Assembly (NCBI GenBank): GCA_902470815.1 | Contig: CABRHS010000006.1 | Span: forward strand, 1 to 64,000 | Length of the DNA: 64,000 nucleotides | Direction: 5' to 3' | Source of the DNA: an uncultured Collinsella sp. | Lineage (GTDB): Bacteria; Actinomycetota; Coriobacteriia; Coriobacteriales; Coriobacteriaceae | Shown here: positions 33,456-42,140 of the stretch, piece by piece | Numbering within the stretch: the stretch's first letter is position 1 | How the letters are laid out: the number at the start of each line of letters is the position of its first letter | Program-made: the position numbers and the translations under genes | Notes under the pieces: model-generated | Database searches by the model: none | Told to the model about the DNA's origin: nothing | What the model saw: the letters and a program-made list of their open reading frames with translations, nothing else

Positions 33456-34376
33456 ATGTCAGACTCAGGCAGCATCACCTCGGCTGAGCTTGCCGATCGC
33501 GTTCCCGATATCGTCATCATCACCGGGATGTCCGGCTCGGGACGCACCCAGGCGATGCACGTCTTCGAGGACATGGGGTATTACTGCATCGACAACCTCC
33601 CCCCGAGTCTCATCTTGCAGCTTGCGGAGATTGTCGGCATTAACTCCGGCATCGGCCGTCATCTGTGCGTCACGAGCGACCTGCGCAGCCAGGGGCTGTT
33701 CGATGAGCTGCTCGACACCATCGAGTCCCTTCGCGAGCACGAGATGACCTGCAAGGTGGTGTTCCTCGAGGCATCGGATGAGGTCCTCATCCGCCGCTAC
33801 AGCGAGAACCGCCGCAGGCACCCGCTCTCGAAGCGCGGCGACACTACCGCCGATGCCATCCAGCGCGAGCGCATGGCGCTCGCGAGCATCCGCGACCGTG
33901 CGGACATGGTGATCGACACGAGTCGCATGCGCACGGCGACCCTGCGCAAGCGTCTCCAGACCGCTTTCTCAGAGCTGACCGACCAGCAGCTTATGGATGT
34001 CCATGTTTTCTCCTTCGGGTTCAAGCACGGCATGCCCGTCGAGGCGGATCTCATGATCGACGTGCGGTTTCTTCCCAATCCGTTCTACGACCCCGAGATG
34101 CGCGAGCTTACCGGGCTCGACGCCAAGGTCTCAGAATTCGTCATCGACCACCCCAAGACCGGGGAGTTCCTCGAGGCTTGGTACCGATTGCTCGATGCCG
34201 TCATGCCCGGGTACATAGCCGAGGGCAAGCCGCAGCTCTCGATTGCGGTCGGCTGCACGGGAGGCCAGCACCGCAGCGTCGCGATCGCCGAGGTGACGGG
34301 TCGCTATCTGGAGCGCCAGCATTACCATGTGAGCATCTCGCACCGAGACCTCGCCAAGGCGAACCTCAGGGGCTGA
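33456..34376 (+). CDS. rapZ: RapZ/YvcJ-family nucleotide-binding protein
   Basis: A 306-residue P-loop protein. In proteobacteria RapZ binds the small RNA GlmZ and controls glucosamine-6-phosphate synthesis; Gram-positive YvcJ is less well defined. The P-loop reads GMSGSGRT (24-31), with arginine in place of the usual lysine, as in some actinobacterial members. The C-terminal domain has the VGCTGGQHRSV phosphate-binding motif. It heads the conserved rapZ-yvcK-whiA cluster. Confidence 0.92.
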   Translation: MSDSGSITSAELADRVPDIVIITGMSGSGRTQAMHVFEDMGYYCIDNLPPSLILQLAEIVGINSGIGRHLCVTSDLRSQGLFDELLDTIESLREHEMTCKVVFLEASDEVLIRRYSENRRRHPLSKRGDTTADAIQRERMALASIRDRADMVIDTSRMRTATLRKRLQTAFSELTDQQLMDVHVFSFGFKHGMPVEADLMIDVRFLPNPFYDPEMRELTGLDAKVSEFVIDHPKTGEFLEAWYRLLDAVMPGYIAEGKPQLSIAVGCTGGQHRSVAIAEVTGRYLERQHYHVSISHRDLAKANLRG

Positions 34377-34380
34377 GGGG

Positions 34381-35430
34381 ATGCCAGGTAGAAGGTTGCG
34401 CGCGGTTTCGATGGGCGGGGGCACGGGCCAGCCCCGGCTCATCGCAGCCCTGCGCCTGATGGGCGCGCAGATAGACTCCGTGGTCGCCATGGCGGATGAC
34501 GGAGGGTCCACGGGCCTGCTTCGCGAGCGGGAGCACGTCGTTCCCCCGGGGGACGTGCGCAAGTGCCTCTCGGCCCTCGCCGCTGACCCGGATGCGCCCC
34601 TCGCCCGGGCATTCGCGCATCGTTTTCCCTCCATCGAGGACCACGCCCTCGGAAACCTCCTTCTCGTGGCGCTCGCCAAGGAGACCGGCTCGTTCGCGGA
34701 TGCCATCGAGACCTGCGAGGCCTTGCTCGGGTGTATCGGGCATGTGCATCCCTCCACGCTCGATCTGGTGGGGCTTGCCGGCATGACGCGCGAGGGGGAT
34801 GTCGTGCGGGGCCAGGCGCGGATATCATATGGCGCCCGCGCATATTCGAGGGTGTGGCTCGAGCCCGGCGACGCGCGCGCGAACGAGCGGGCGGTGCAGG
34901 CGATCCTCGAAGCCGACCTCGTGGTCTTGGGGCCCGGCTCGCTGTTCACCTCGATCGTCCCGAACCTCCTGGTTGATGGGATCAGGGAGGCGCTGCGCGA
35001 CACGCGGGCGGTTCGCGTGTTCGTGTGCCCCAAGATCGATTCGCTGGGCGAGACCAGCGGGATGAGTGTGGCTGAGCACGTCGAGGCGCTCGTCGCGTGC
35101 GGGCTCGAGGGGGCCATCGACGTGGTGCTCGTGCATCGTGCCGAGGGACCGGAATTCGTGTATCCCTACGAGAAGCGCGCATGGGAGCGCGTCGTGGAGA
35201 GGGCCGCAGCGGCGGAACGCGCCGCGACGGGGGAGGGGGCGGTCTCGTCTGCCGCCATATCGGCCGCGAAGGAGGCGCCGTTCGGCCCCATCAGGGCGAC
35301 AGATGAGGACCTCGCCCGTATACGGGAGCTCGCCGGCGACGTTCTCGTGCGGGATTTCACCGGGGACCAATCTCCGGCGGTCCACGACATAGGTCGACTT
35401 GCCGCGGCCCTTGCTGAGGTGGTGGGATAG
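34381..35430 (+). CDS. yvcK: YvcK/CofD-like gluconeogenesis factor
   Basis: A 349-residue protein of the CofD-like fold with MGGGTGQPRL near residues 11-20, MADDGGSTGLL and GDVRKCLSALA. B. subtilis YvcK binds UDP-sugars and is needed for correct cell shape and growth on gluconeogenic carbon. A low-complexity Ala/Glu insertion lies near residues 277-302. It begins four bases after rapZ and stops immediately before whiA. Confidence 0.9.
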   Translation: MPGRRLRAVSMGGGTGQPRLIAALRLMGAQIDSVVAMADDGGSTGLLREREHVVPPGDVRKCLSALAADPDAPLARAFAHRFPSIEDHALGNLLLVALAKETGSFADAIETCEALLGCIGHVHPSTLDLVGLAGMTREGDVVRGQARISYGARAYSRVWLEPGDARANERAVQAILEADLVVLGPGSLFTSIVPNLLVDGIREALRDTRAVRVFVCPKIDSLGETSGMSVAEHVEALVACGLEGAIDVVLVHRAEGPEFVYPYEKRAWERVVERAAAAERAATGEGAVSSAAISAAKEAPFGPIRATDEDLARIRELAGDVLVRDFTGDQSPAVHDIGRLAAALAEVVG

Positions 35431-36369
35431 ATGTCGTTCACAGCGGAGGTTCGAGACGAGCTGGCGCGCTGCGCGCCCGAGTGCGCGTATTGCGACGTCT
35501 CGACGTTGGCTGCGCTCGTGCGCGTGTGCGGGACCCTGTCGATTACCGGCAAGGGCGGCTACCAGCTGCAGGTCGCGACGGAGACGGGCGCCGTGGCGCG
35601 CACGATGATCGAGCTCACGCATAAGATTCTCAAGCTCAAGACCGACCTCACGGTGAGGCGCTCCATTTTGCACAAGGTGCGCAACTACCTGATCGTCCTG
35701 CCTGAGCAGCCGGACCTGGAAAAGGCCCTGGTCCTTTTGGGGATCTTGGATCGGTCGGGCGGCCTGGTCCAGGGGGTGCCCAGGCACGTCGCGAACCGCG
35801 CGTGCTGTCGGAGGGCGTTCGTGCGGGGCAGCCTGATCGCCGGCGGCTTCGTGGCGGACCCCCGAGGGGATTTCCACCTTGAGATCGCGGTCCAAGGCGA
35901 GCGGTTCGCCCGGGACTTGGCCGACCTCATAGCCGGCATGGGGGTGCGCGCCCGGGTGAACCCGCGACGCGGCGCCTACGCCGTCTATATAAAGAGCGCC
36001 GAGGACATCAAGCGCCTGCTGTCGAAGCTCGGCGCGCAGCGGGCGGTGGCCGAAATCGAGGAGGCCCGTGCCGTCAAGTCGGTCAAAAACGAGGTGAACA
36101 GAAGGGTTAACGCAGAGCTGGCGAACCAAACGCGCTCCGCCGGCGCAGCGCAACGCCAACTGGAGCTCATTGAAGCGCTTGAGAGGCTCGGCTTGAGACG
36201 GGGACTCCCCGAGGGGCTCGAGACGTTCTGCGCCCTGCGCGAGTCTAATCCGGACCTGTCTCTCAGAGACTTGGGGCAATTGGCCGACCCACCTCTATCT
36301 AAATCGGCGCTGTACCACAGGGTGCTTCGGCTTGAGAAGATGGTTCAGGAGGCCGAGCGCGATGCGTGA
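35431..36369 (+). CDS. whiA: WhiA, DNA-binding sporulation/division regulator
   Basis: A 312-residue protein with an N-terminal LAGLIDADG homing-endonuclease-like domain that has lost catalysis (GSLIAGGFVADPRGDFHLEI) and a C-terminal helix-turn-helix (LSLRDLGQLADPPLSKSALYHRVLRL). WhiA activates division genes in Streptomyces and affects division in Bacillus. The start codon directly abuts the yvcK stop. Confidence 0.93.
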   Translation: MSFTAEVRDELARCAPECAYCDVSTLAALVRVCGTLSITGKGGYQLQVATETGAVARTMIELTHKILKLKTDLTVRRSILHKVRNYLIVLPEQPDLEKALVLLGILDRSGGLVQGVPRHVANRACCRRAFVRGSLIAGGFVADPRGDFHLEIAVQGERFARDLADLIAGMGVRARVNPRRGAYAVYIKSAEDIKRLLSKLGAQRAVAEIEEARAVKSVKNEVNRRVNAELANQTRSAGAAQRQLELIEALERLGLRRGLPEGLETFCALRESNPDLSLRDLGQLADPPLSKSALYHRVLRLEKMVQEAERDA

Positions 36370-36574
36370 CGGTACCGACACCCCGGTTGCGGTCGATTTC
36401 AAGTAGACGGACCTCGCGTTTTGCTGGTGAAACGCTTCAAGCGGGGAGTTTTATCCGAAAGTTGACAATCCCGCGATTGAGCAAGCGGAAAACGGTTATA
36501 TTTGGTGAGTGGTTAGTTTTCGGACTTCAACGGCGGGCAGGGAGCCCGCGGGGGTCCAATGAAAGGAGACACAC
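36370..36574 (+). promoter_or_regulatory. Leader and promoter region of gapA
   Basis: The 205-base gap is AT-richer than its flanks. It contains TTGACA (36462-36467) and TATATT (36497-36502). Their 29-base spacing does not make one standard promoter, so at least one hexamer is fortuitous. CGGAAAAC and GTTTTCGG stretches surround the latter. GAAAGGAG precedes the gapA start. Confidence 0.4.
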
Positions 36575-37600
36575 ATGGCAGTTAAGGTTGCTATCAACGG
36601 CTTCGGTCGTATCGGCCGTCTGGCCTTCCGCCAGATGTTCGGTCACGAGGGTTCCGAGATCGTTGCCATCAACGACCTCACCTCTCCCGACATGCTCGCT
36701 CACCTGCTGAAGTACGACTCCACGCAGGGCAACTACTCCCGTGATCACAAGGTCGAGGCCACCGAGGATTCCATCATCGTCGATGGCAAGGAGATCAAGA
36801 TCTACAAGGAGGCCGACGCCAACAACCTGCCTTGGGGCGACCTCGACGTCGACGTCGTGCTCGAGTGCACCGGCTTCTACACCTCCAAGGCCAAGGCCCA
36901 GGCTCACATCAACGCTGGCGCCAAGAAGGTCGTCATCTCCGCTCCCGCCGGCAACGACCTGCCCACCATCGTCTACAACGTGAACCACGAGGAGCTCACG
37001 GCTGAGGACGACATCATCTCCGCCGCTTCCTGCACCACCAACTGCCTCGCCCCGATGGCCAAGGGTCTCAACGACTTCGCCCCCATCGTCTCCGGCATCA
37101 TGACCACCATCCACGCCTGGACCGGCGATCAGATGGCTCTCGACGGCCCGCAGCGCAAGGGTGACAAGCGTCGCTCCCGCGCCTGCGCCGTCAACATCGT
37201 CCCCAACAGCACCGGCGCCGCCAAGGCCATCGGCCTGGTTCTCCCGGAGCTCAACGGCAAGCTCATCGGTGCCGCCCAGCGCGTTCCTACGCCCACCGGC
37301 TCCCTCACCAACCTCTACGCCGTCGTTGACAAGCAGGTCACCGTGGACGAGGTCAACGCCGCTATGAAGGCCTACGCCGAGACCATCCCCGAGACCTTCG
37401 GTTACAACACCGACGAGATCGTCTCCACCGACATCATCGGCGAGACCCACGGCTCCATCTTCGACGCCACCCAGACCATGTGCTCCGACCTCGGCAACGG
37501 CCAGACCCTGGTCCAGGTCGTCTCCTGGTACGACAACGAGAACTCCTACACTTCTCAGATGGTCCGCACCATCAAGTACTTCGAGAAGTTCGTCGCTTAA
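36575..37600 (+). CDS. gapA: Glyceraldehyde-3-phosphate dehydrogenase
   Basis: A 341-residue glycolytic GAPDH oxidising glyceraldehyde-3-phosphate to 1,3-bisphosphoglycerate. The N-terminal Rossmann motif is INGFGRIGR and the catalytic cysteine Cys153 is in SAASCTTNCLAP. A C-terminal SWYDNENSYTSQMVRT is present. The residues after the second strand (AINDLT) suit NAD+. Codon use is strongly biased to C-ending codons, as in highly expressed genes. Confidence 0.97.
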   Translation: MAVKVAINGFGRIGRLAFRQMFGHEGSEIVAINDLTSPDMLAHLLKYDSTQGNYSRDHKVEATEDSIIVDGKEIKIYKEADANNLPWGDLDVDVVLECTGFYTSKAKAQAHINAGAKKVVISAPAGNDLPTIVYNVNHEELTAEDDIISAASCTTNCLAPMAKGLNDFAPIVSGIMTTIHAWTGDQMALDGPQRKGDKRRSRACAVNIVPNSTGAAKAIGLVLPELNGKLIGAAQRVPTPTGSLTNLYAVVDKQVTVDEVNAAMKAYAETIPETFGYNTDEIVSTDIIGETHGSIFDATQTMCSDLGNGQTLVQVVSWYDNENSYTSQMVRTIKYFEKFVA

Positions 37601-37642
37601 GTTGAGCGGTAGTTCTCGCATTTAGACCAAGCGTCTATAGGA

Positions 37643-37684
37643 GGGCGCGGCCTCACGGCGTATGCCCGGGGTCGCGCCCTTTTT
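37643..37684 (+). terminator. Terminator between gapA and pgk
   Basis: GGGCGCG pairs with CGCGCCC across inner pairs and a loop, followed by five T. It may allow gapA to be expressed more than pgk and the genes beyond it. Confidence 0.8.
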
Positions 37685-37733
37685 ACCTGCGGGGGGCAGG
37701 TCGCCCTTCGCTCGTCATATGAAAGGATTGGAC

Positions 37734-38927
37734 ATGGCTTTCACCAAGAAGACCGTCCGCGACATCGATGTCGACGGCAAGCGCGTCCTCGTCCGCGTCG
37801 ACTTCAACGTGCCGATCAAGGACGGCGTCGTTGGCGACACCACCCGCATCAACGCCGCGCTGCCCACCATCAAGTACCTGGTGGACCATAACGCCCGCGT
37901 CATCCTCATGAGCCACCTCGGCCGCCCGGACGGCACCGGCTTCCAGCCCGAGTTCTCCCTCGAGCCCGTCGCCGCCAAGCTCGCCGAGCTCTCCGGCCTC
38001 GATGTGACCTTCGTGGACGACACCTACGGCGAGAAGGCCGCCGCTGCCGTCGAGGCTCTCGAGCCTGGCAAGGTCCTCGTCCTCGAGAACGTCCGCTTCG
38101 ACAAGCGCGAGAAGAAGAACGACCCCGAGATCGCCAAGACGCTCGCCTCTTACGGTGACGTCTTCGTGCTCGACGCCTTCGGCACCGCCCACCGCTCCCA
38201 GGGCTCCGTGGTCGGCCCCGCCGAGTACCTGCCCGCCGTCGCCGGCTTCCTGCTCGAGAAGGAGGTCGACACCCTCACCGGCATCTTCGCCAACCCCGAG
38301 CGCCCGCTCGTCGCCATCGTCGGCGGCTCCAAGGTCTCGTCCAAGATCGGCGTTCTCGATCACCTCATCGACTCCGCTGACACCCTCATCATCGGTGGCG
38401 GCATGGCCTACACCTTCTTCCTCGCCCAGGGCATGACCGTCGGTCAGTCCCTCAAAGAGGAGGACTGGGTCGAGCGCGCCGGCGAGATGCTGAAGAAGGC
38501 CGAGGAGAAGGGCGTCAAGATCCTGCTCCCCGTCGACAACCGCGTCGCCGACCACTTCGGCGAGGACGCCGTGCCGGAGGTCGTCGCCTCCGACGCCATC
38601 CCGGATGACCGCGAGGGCATGGACATCGGTCCCAAGACCGAGGAGCTCTACGCCGAGGCCATCAAGGGCGCCAAGACCGTCTTCTGGAACGGCCCCATGG
38701 GCGTCTTCGAGTTCGACAACTTCGCCCACGGTACCCAGGCGATCGCCGAGGCCGTCGCCGAGGCCGACTGCACCTCCATCATCGGCGGCGGCGACTCCGT
38801 CGCGGCCGTCAACAAGTTCAACCTGGCCGACAAGATGAGCTGGATCTCCACCGGCGGTGGCGCTTCCATGGAGCTCGTCGAGGGTAAGGCCCTTCCTGGA
38901 GTGGAGGCTCTGAACGATGCCGAATAA
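37734..38927 (+). CDS. pgk: Phosphoglycerate kinase
   Basis: A 397-residue cytoplasmic kinase making ATP from 1,3-bisphosphoglycerate. The signature RVDFNVP near residues 21-27 with SHLGRPDG, the VLLENVRF-like VLVLENVRFDKRE, and the nucleotide site FWNGPMGVFE with GGGDSVAA are all present. ATG 37734 has GAAAGGA upstream; a longer frame upstream runs through the terminator. It overlaps tpiA by 11 bases. Confidence 0.97.
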   Translation: MAFTKKTVRDIDVDGKRVLVRVDFNVPIKDGVVGDTTRINAALPTIKYLVDHNARVILMSHLGRPDGTGFQPEFSLEPVAAKLAELSGLDVTFVDDTYGEKAAAAVEALEPGKVLVLENVRFDKREKKNDPEIAKTLASYGDVFVLDAFGTAHRSQGSVVGPAEYLPAVAGFLLEKEVDTLTGIFANPERPLVAIVGGSKVSSKIGVLDHLIDSADTLIIGGGMAYTFFLAQGMTVGQSLKEEDWVERAGEMLKKAEEKGVKILLPVDNRVADHFGEDAVPEVVASDAIPDDREGMDIGPKTEELYAEAIKGAKTVFWNGPMGVFEFDNFAHGTQAIAEAVAEADCTSIIGGGDSVAAVNKFNLADKMSWISTGGGASMELVEGKALPGVEALNDAE

Positions 38928-39687
38928 TCGCACCACCCTTATCGCGGGCAACTGGAAGATGAACAACGACCGCAAGGCCGCCAAGGCTCTCGCCGCCGAG
39001 CTCGTCGAGGCCCTGCCCGAGGTCCCCGCCGGCGTCGAGGTCCTCGTGTGCCCGCCCACCATAGACCTGTGCTGCGTCGCCCACAAGCTCGAGGGTTCCG
39101 CCATCGCCCTGGGCGCGCAGAACTGCTATTGGGAGCCTGCCGGCGCCTACACCGGCGAGACCTCCGTCCCGATGCTCAAGTCCGCTGGCTGCACCTACTG
39201 CATCATCGGCCACTCCGAGCGCCGCGACTACTTCCACGAGTCCGATGAGGACCAGAACAAGAAGGCCCGCGCGCTCGTCGCCGGCGGCATCGTTCCCGTC
39301 TTCTGCTGCGGCGAGCCTCTCGAGGTTCGTGAGGCCGGCACCTATGTCGAGCACGTCGTCGCCCAGGTGAAGGCCGGTCTCGCCGGTCTCGAGCTCGCCT
39401 CCGCCGACCAGCTCGTCGTCGCTTACGAGCCCATCTGGGCCATCGGCACCGGCATGACCGCCACCGCCGATGACGCCCAGGAGGTCTGCCACGCCGTGCG
39501 CGAGGCGCTCGTCGAGCTCTTCGGTGCCGAGATGGCCGAGGGCATCCGCGTGCTCTACGGCGGCTCCGCCAAGCCCGGCAACATCGCCGAGCTCGTGGCC
39601 AAGCCCGACGTCGACGGCGCCCTCGTCGGCGGCGCGTCCCTCAAGGCCGCGGACTTCTCCGAGATGGTCGTGAAGGCCGCGGAGTAA
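38917..39687 (+). CDS. tpiA: Triosephosphate isomerase
   Basis: A 256-residue TIM barrel interconverting dihydroxyacetone phosphate and glyceraldehyde-3-phosphate. The catalytic residues are Lys14 (AGNWKMN), His99 (IIGHSERR) and Glu171 (AYEPIWAIGTG), with the phosphate loop YGGSAKP. Overlap with pgk by 11 bases indicates coupling. Confidence 0.97.
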   Translation: MPNNRTTLIAGNWKMNNDRKAAKALAAELVEALPEVPAGVEVLVCPPTIDLCCVAHKLEGSAIALGAQNCYWEPAGAYTGETSVPMLKSAGCTYCIIGHSERRDYFHESDEDQNKKARALVAGGIVPVFCCGEPLEVREAGTYVEHVVAQVKAGLAGLELASADQLVVAYEPIWAIGTGMTATADDAQEVCHAVREALVELFGAEMAEGIRVLYGGSAKPGNIAELVAKPDVDGALVGGASLKAADFSEMVVKAAE

Positions 39688-39703
39688 CACCCGTCTTGTA
39701 ACC

Positions 39704-39739
39704 GGGCCGCGGCGCCATGCGCTGCGGCCCATTCTTTTT
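39704..39739 (+). terminator. Terminator-like hairpin between tpiA and gpmI
   Basis: GGGCCGC pairs with GCGGCCC, with additional inner GCG/CGC-type pairs, followed by ATTCTTTTT. It is partial or full termination before gpmI. Confidence 0.75.
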
Positions 39740-39757
39740 ACCAAGGGAGAATTCACC

Positions 39758-41308
39758 ATGGCTAACCGCCACCTTCCTGCACTGCTCGTCATCATGGACG
39801 GTTTCGGTCTGGCGCCCGAGGGCGCGGACAACGCCGTGAGCGCGGCCAATACGCCCTTCATCGACGGCCTGTACGCGAACTATCCGCACACCACCCTCGG
39901 CGCTTCCGGTGAGGACGTCGGCCTGCCCGACGGCCAGATGGGCAACTCCGAGGTCGGCCACCTCAACATCGGCGCCGGCCGCATCATCTTCCAGGAGCTG
40001 TCGCGCATCAACAACGCCATCAAGGACGGCTCCCTCAAGGAGAACGAGGTCTTCGTCAAGGCCATGGACGATTGCGCCGCCAACGATAAGACCCTGCACC
40101 TCATGGGTCTCATGAGCCCTGGCGGCGTGCATTCCATGCAGAGCCACTGCGAGGCCCTTGTCTCCATGGCCGCTGAGCGCGGCGTCAAGTCCGTCCGCAT
40201 CCACTGCTTCATGGACGGCCGCGACGTCGACCCGCAGTCCGGTGCCGGCTATGTGTCCGAGCTCGTCGCCTTCCTCGCCGATGTCTCCGAGAAGACCGGC
40301 TGCGACGCCCGCATTGCCACCGTTTCCGGCCGCTATTGGGCAATGGACCGCGACAACCGCTGGGAGCGCATCAAGAGCGCGTACGATGTGCTCGTCAACG
40401 CTTCCGATGCCGAGGCCGATCCGGTCGCCGGGATCAAGGCCTTCTATGAGAAGGACCCGCGTGGCGACGAGTTCGTCGACCCCTTCGCCTGCCACAACGA
40501 GGGCATCCACGCCGGTGACGCCGTCATCTTCTTCAACTTCCGTCCGGACCGCGCCCGCCAGATGACCCGCGCTTTCACCGATGCCGAGTTCGACGGCTTC
40601 GAGCGTGAGAAGATCGAGCTGTCCCACTTCGTGACGATGACCGAGTACGACCCGTCCTTCGACGTCGAGGTCGCTTTCCCCAAGACGTTTCCCGAGAACG
40701 TGCTCGCGGATGTCATCGCCGCCAACGGCCTCAGGCAGCTGCACACTGCCGAGACCGAGAAGTACGCACATGTCACGTTCTTCATGAACGGCGGCATCGA
40801 GGAGCCCAAGGTCGGCGAGGAGCGCGTGCTCGTTGCCAGCCCCAAGGTCGCCACGTACGACCTCAAGCCCGAGATGAGCGCGCCTACGGTCACCGAGAAG
40901 CTCGTGGAGGCCATCAACGAGGATCGCGCTGATTTCTACATCGTGAACTTCGCCAACTGCGACATGGTCGGCCACACCGGCGTGTTCGACGCCGCGGTCA
41001 AGGCCGTCGAGGCCGTCGATGAGGCGCTCTCCAAGGTCATCCCGGCCATCCAGGCCAAGGGCGGCTTTGCGCTGATCACCGCCGACCACGGCAATGCCGA
41101 CCACATGTTTGATGAGGTCGATGGCGAGAAGAAGCCCTTCACCGCCCACACCACCAACCGTGTGCCGTTCATCATCGTGAGCGATACGGCAAAGCTCGTC
41201 GGCATCGAGGACGGTCGCCTGTCCGACATCGCCCCGACCATGCTCACCATGGCGGGCCTCAAGCCCAGCGCCGAGATGACGGGCCGTGCCCTTGCTGTTG
41301 AGGAGTAG
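39758..41308 (+). CDS. gpmI: 2,3-bisphosphoglycerate-independent phosphoglycerate mutase
   Basis: A 516-residue metal-dependent mutase of the alkaline phosphatase superfamily. The phosphorylated serine is Ser64 in GQMGNSEVGH. Metal ligands appear in VIMDGFG, NCDMVGHTG and ADHGNADHM. It isomerises 3- and 2-phosphoglycerate. ATG 39758 follows AAGGGAGAATT. It extends the gapA-pgk-tpiA block of lower glycolysis; enolase is not in the window. Confidence 0.96.
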   Translation: MANRHLPALLVIMDGFGLAPEGADNAVSAANTPFIDGLYANYPHTTLGASGEDVGLPDGQMGNSEVGHLNIGAGRIIFQELSRINNAIKDGSLKENEVFVKAMDDCAANDKTLHLMGLMSPGGVHSMQSHCEALVSMAAERGVKSVRIHCFMDGRDVDPQSGAGYVSELVAFLADVSEKTGCDARIATVSGRYWAMDRDNRWERIKSAYDVLVNASDAEADPVAGIKAFYEKDPRGDEFVDPFACHNEGIHAGDAVIFFNFRPDRARQMTRAFTDAEFDGFEREKIELSHFVTMTEYDPSFDVEVAFPKTFPENVLADVIAANGLRQLHTAETEKYAHVTFFMNGGIEEPKVGEERVLVASPKVATYDLKPEMSAPTVTEKLVEAINEDRADFYIVNFANCDMVGHTGVFDAAVKAVEAVDEALSKVIPAIQAKGGFALITADHGNADHMFDEVDGEKKPFTAHTTNRVPFIIVSDTAKLVGIEDGRLSDIAPTMLTMAGLKPSAEMTGRALAVEE

Positions 41309-41344
41309 CGCCTCGCGCATGTAGCGCATGCACATCGCATGGCA

Positions 41345-41379
41345 GGCCGCCGTCCGACTCGGGCGGCGGCCTTTTGCGT
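41345..41379 (+). terminator. Terminator after gpmI
   Basis: GGCCGCCGTCC pairs with GGGCGGCGGCC (one mismatch-tolerant pair) around a GACTC loop, followed by TTTT. Confidence 0.85.
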
Positions 41380-41490
41380 GTGGCGCGTCAACGCCCGTTC
41401 AGCAGGTGAAGGCGAGTGAAATTTCGCGGGAGGGCGGGGGAGTGTGCTACTATTGCACGCTGTACGTGTATTCTCATAAAGGAGCTTTTC

Positions 41491-41745
41491 GTGGGTCCGT
41501 TCCAGATTGTTCTCTTCGCCGTGTGGGCTTTGTCCACGCTTTTGCTCATCGCGCTCGTCCTCATGCACTCCGGCAAGGGCACCGGCGTCTCCGATATGAT
41601 CGCGAGCTCCCTGTACAACGCGAGCACCGCCACGGGTGTCATGGAGAAGAACCTCGACAAGCTCACCGTTATCGTGGCCTGCATCTTCGCCGCATGCGTC
41701 GTGCTCGCCATGTTCTTCTTCCCGCAGGGTATCGTGGGCCTCTAA
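41491..41745 (+). CDS. secG: Preprotein translocase subunit SecG
   Basis: An 84-residue membrane protein with two hydrophobic segments (about 1-22 and 56-78) linked by the loop MHSGKGTGVSDMI, the usual SecG topology. It assists SecYE in protein export. The GTG at 41491 has AAAGGAG eight bases upstream; upstream in-frame codons are not SecG-like. Placement after the triose-phosphate genes is common in Gram-positive genomes. Confidence 0.9.
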   Translation: MGPFQIVLFAVWALSTLLLIALVLMHSGKGTGVSDMIASSLYNASTATGVMEKNLDKLTVIVACIFAACVVLAMFFFPQGIVGL

Positions 41746-41766
41746 CAGGCCGCATCCTCTCACTTG

Positions 41767-41800
41767 AAACCCCTTTCGGTTATGCCGGGAGGGGTTTTCT
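41767..41800 (+). terminator. Terminator after secG
   Basis: AAACCCCT pairs with AGGGGTTT around a 15-base loop, ending in TTTTCTT. Confidence 0.85.
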
Positions 41801-42140
41801 TGTGGCCGGGGAAGGTCTGGCTCAGGCCTCGGCATGTGTTACAAAGTTGAAACATAGGGTCGTGATTTCAGCCCTCATATAGGGCTCTCTTATGTAATAA
41901 AGCGCTGTTAGACGAGTAAATACTGTGACAAACTAAAGAAAAAGTGCGTGGTTTGCAGGATTCCTCGTACTCTATCGTGCAAAAGTACGCTAAGGTATTG
42001 ACCACATCGCGCGCGGATCGAACAGCCTTGCGTCCGACGCGTTCGAAAAGCGGAGTGGCACGTGTTCGCACCTCCGGTCGCACCAAAGGGGTGCGCACCC
42101 GGCGACCGCTTCGCAGCACCTGCATTATAAGGAGGATGGC
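41801..42140 (+). other. Leader region of the opp operon
   Basis: About 340 bases with no gene. It contains a small hairpin AGCCCT/AGGGCT (41870-41886), an AT-rich stretch (41885-41995) where the promoter is likely but no convincing pair of hexamers was found, and a structured leader at 42076-42108. AAGGAGG precedes oppA. Confidence 0.5.
42076..42108 (+). promoter_or_regulatory. Nested inverted repeats in the oppA leader
   Basis: CGGTCGC pairs with GCGACCG, enclosing the perfect palindrome GGGTGCGCACCC (42089-42100). The structure ends about 20 bases before the oppA ribosome site. It may be an operator or an RNA stem. Confidence 0.4.

Noticed and set aside
36462..36502. TTGACA and TATATT as one gapA promoter
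   Set aside because: The spacing of 29 bases is far outside the normal range, so they were not called as a pair.
41998..42003. TTGACC as the -35 of the opp operon
   Set aside because: The sequence 15-19 bases downstream is GC-rich and has no -10-like hexamer.
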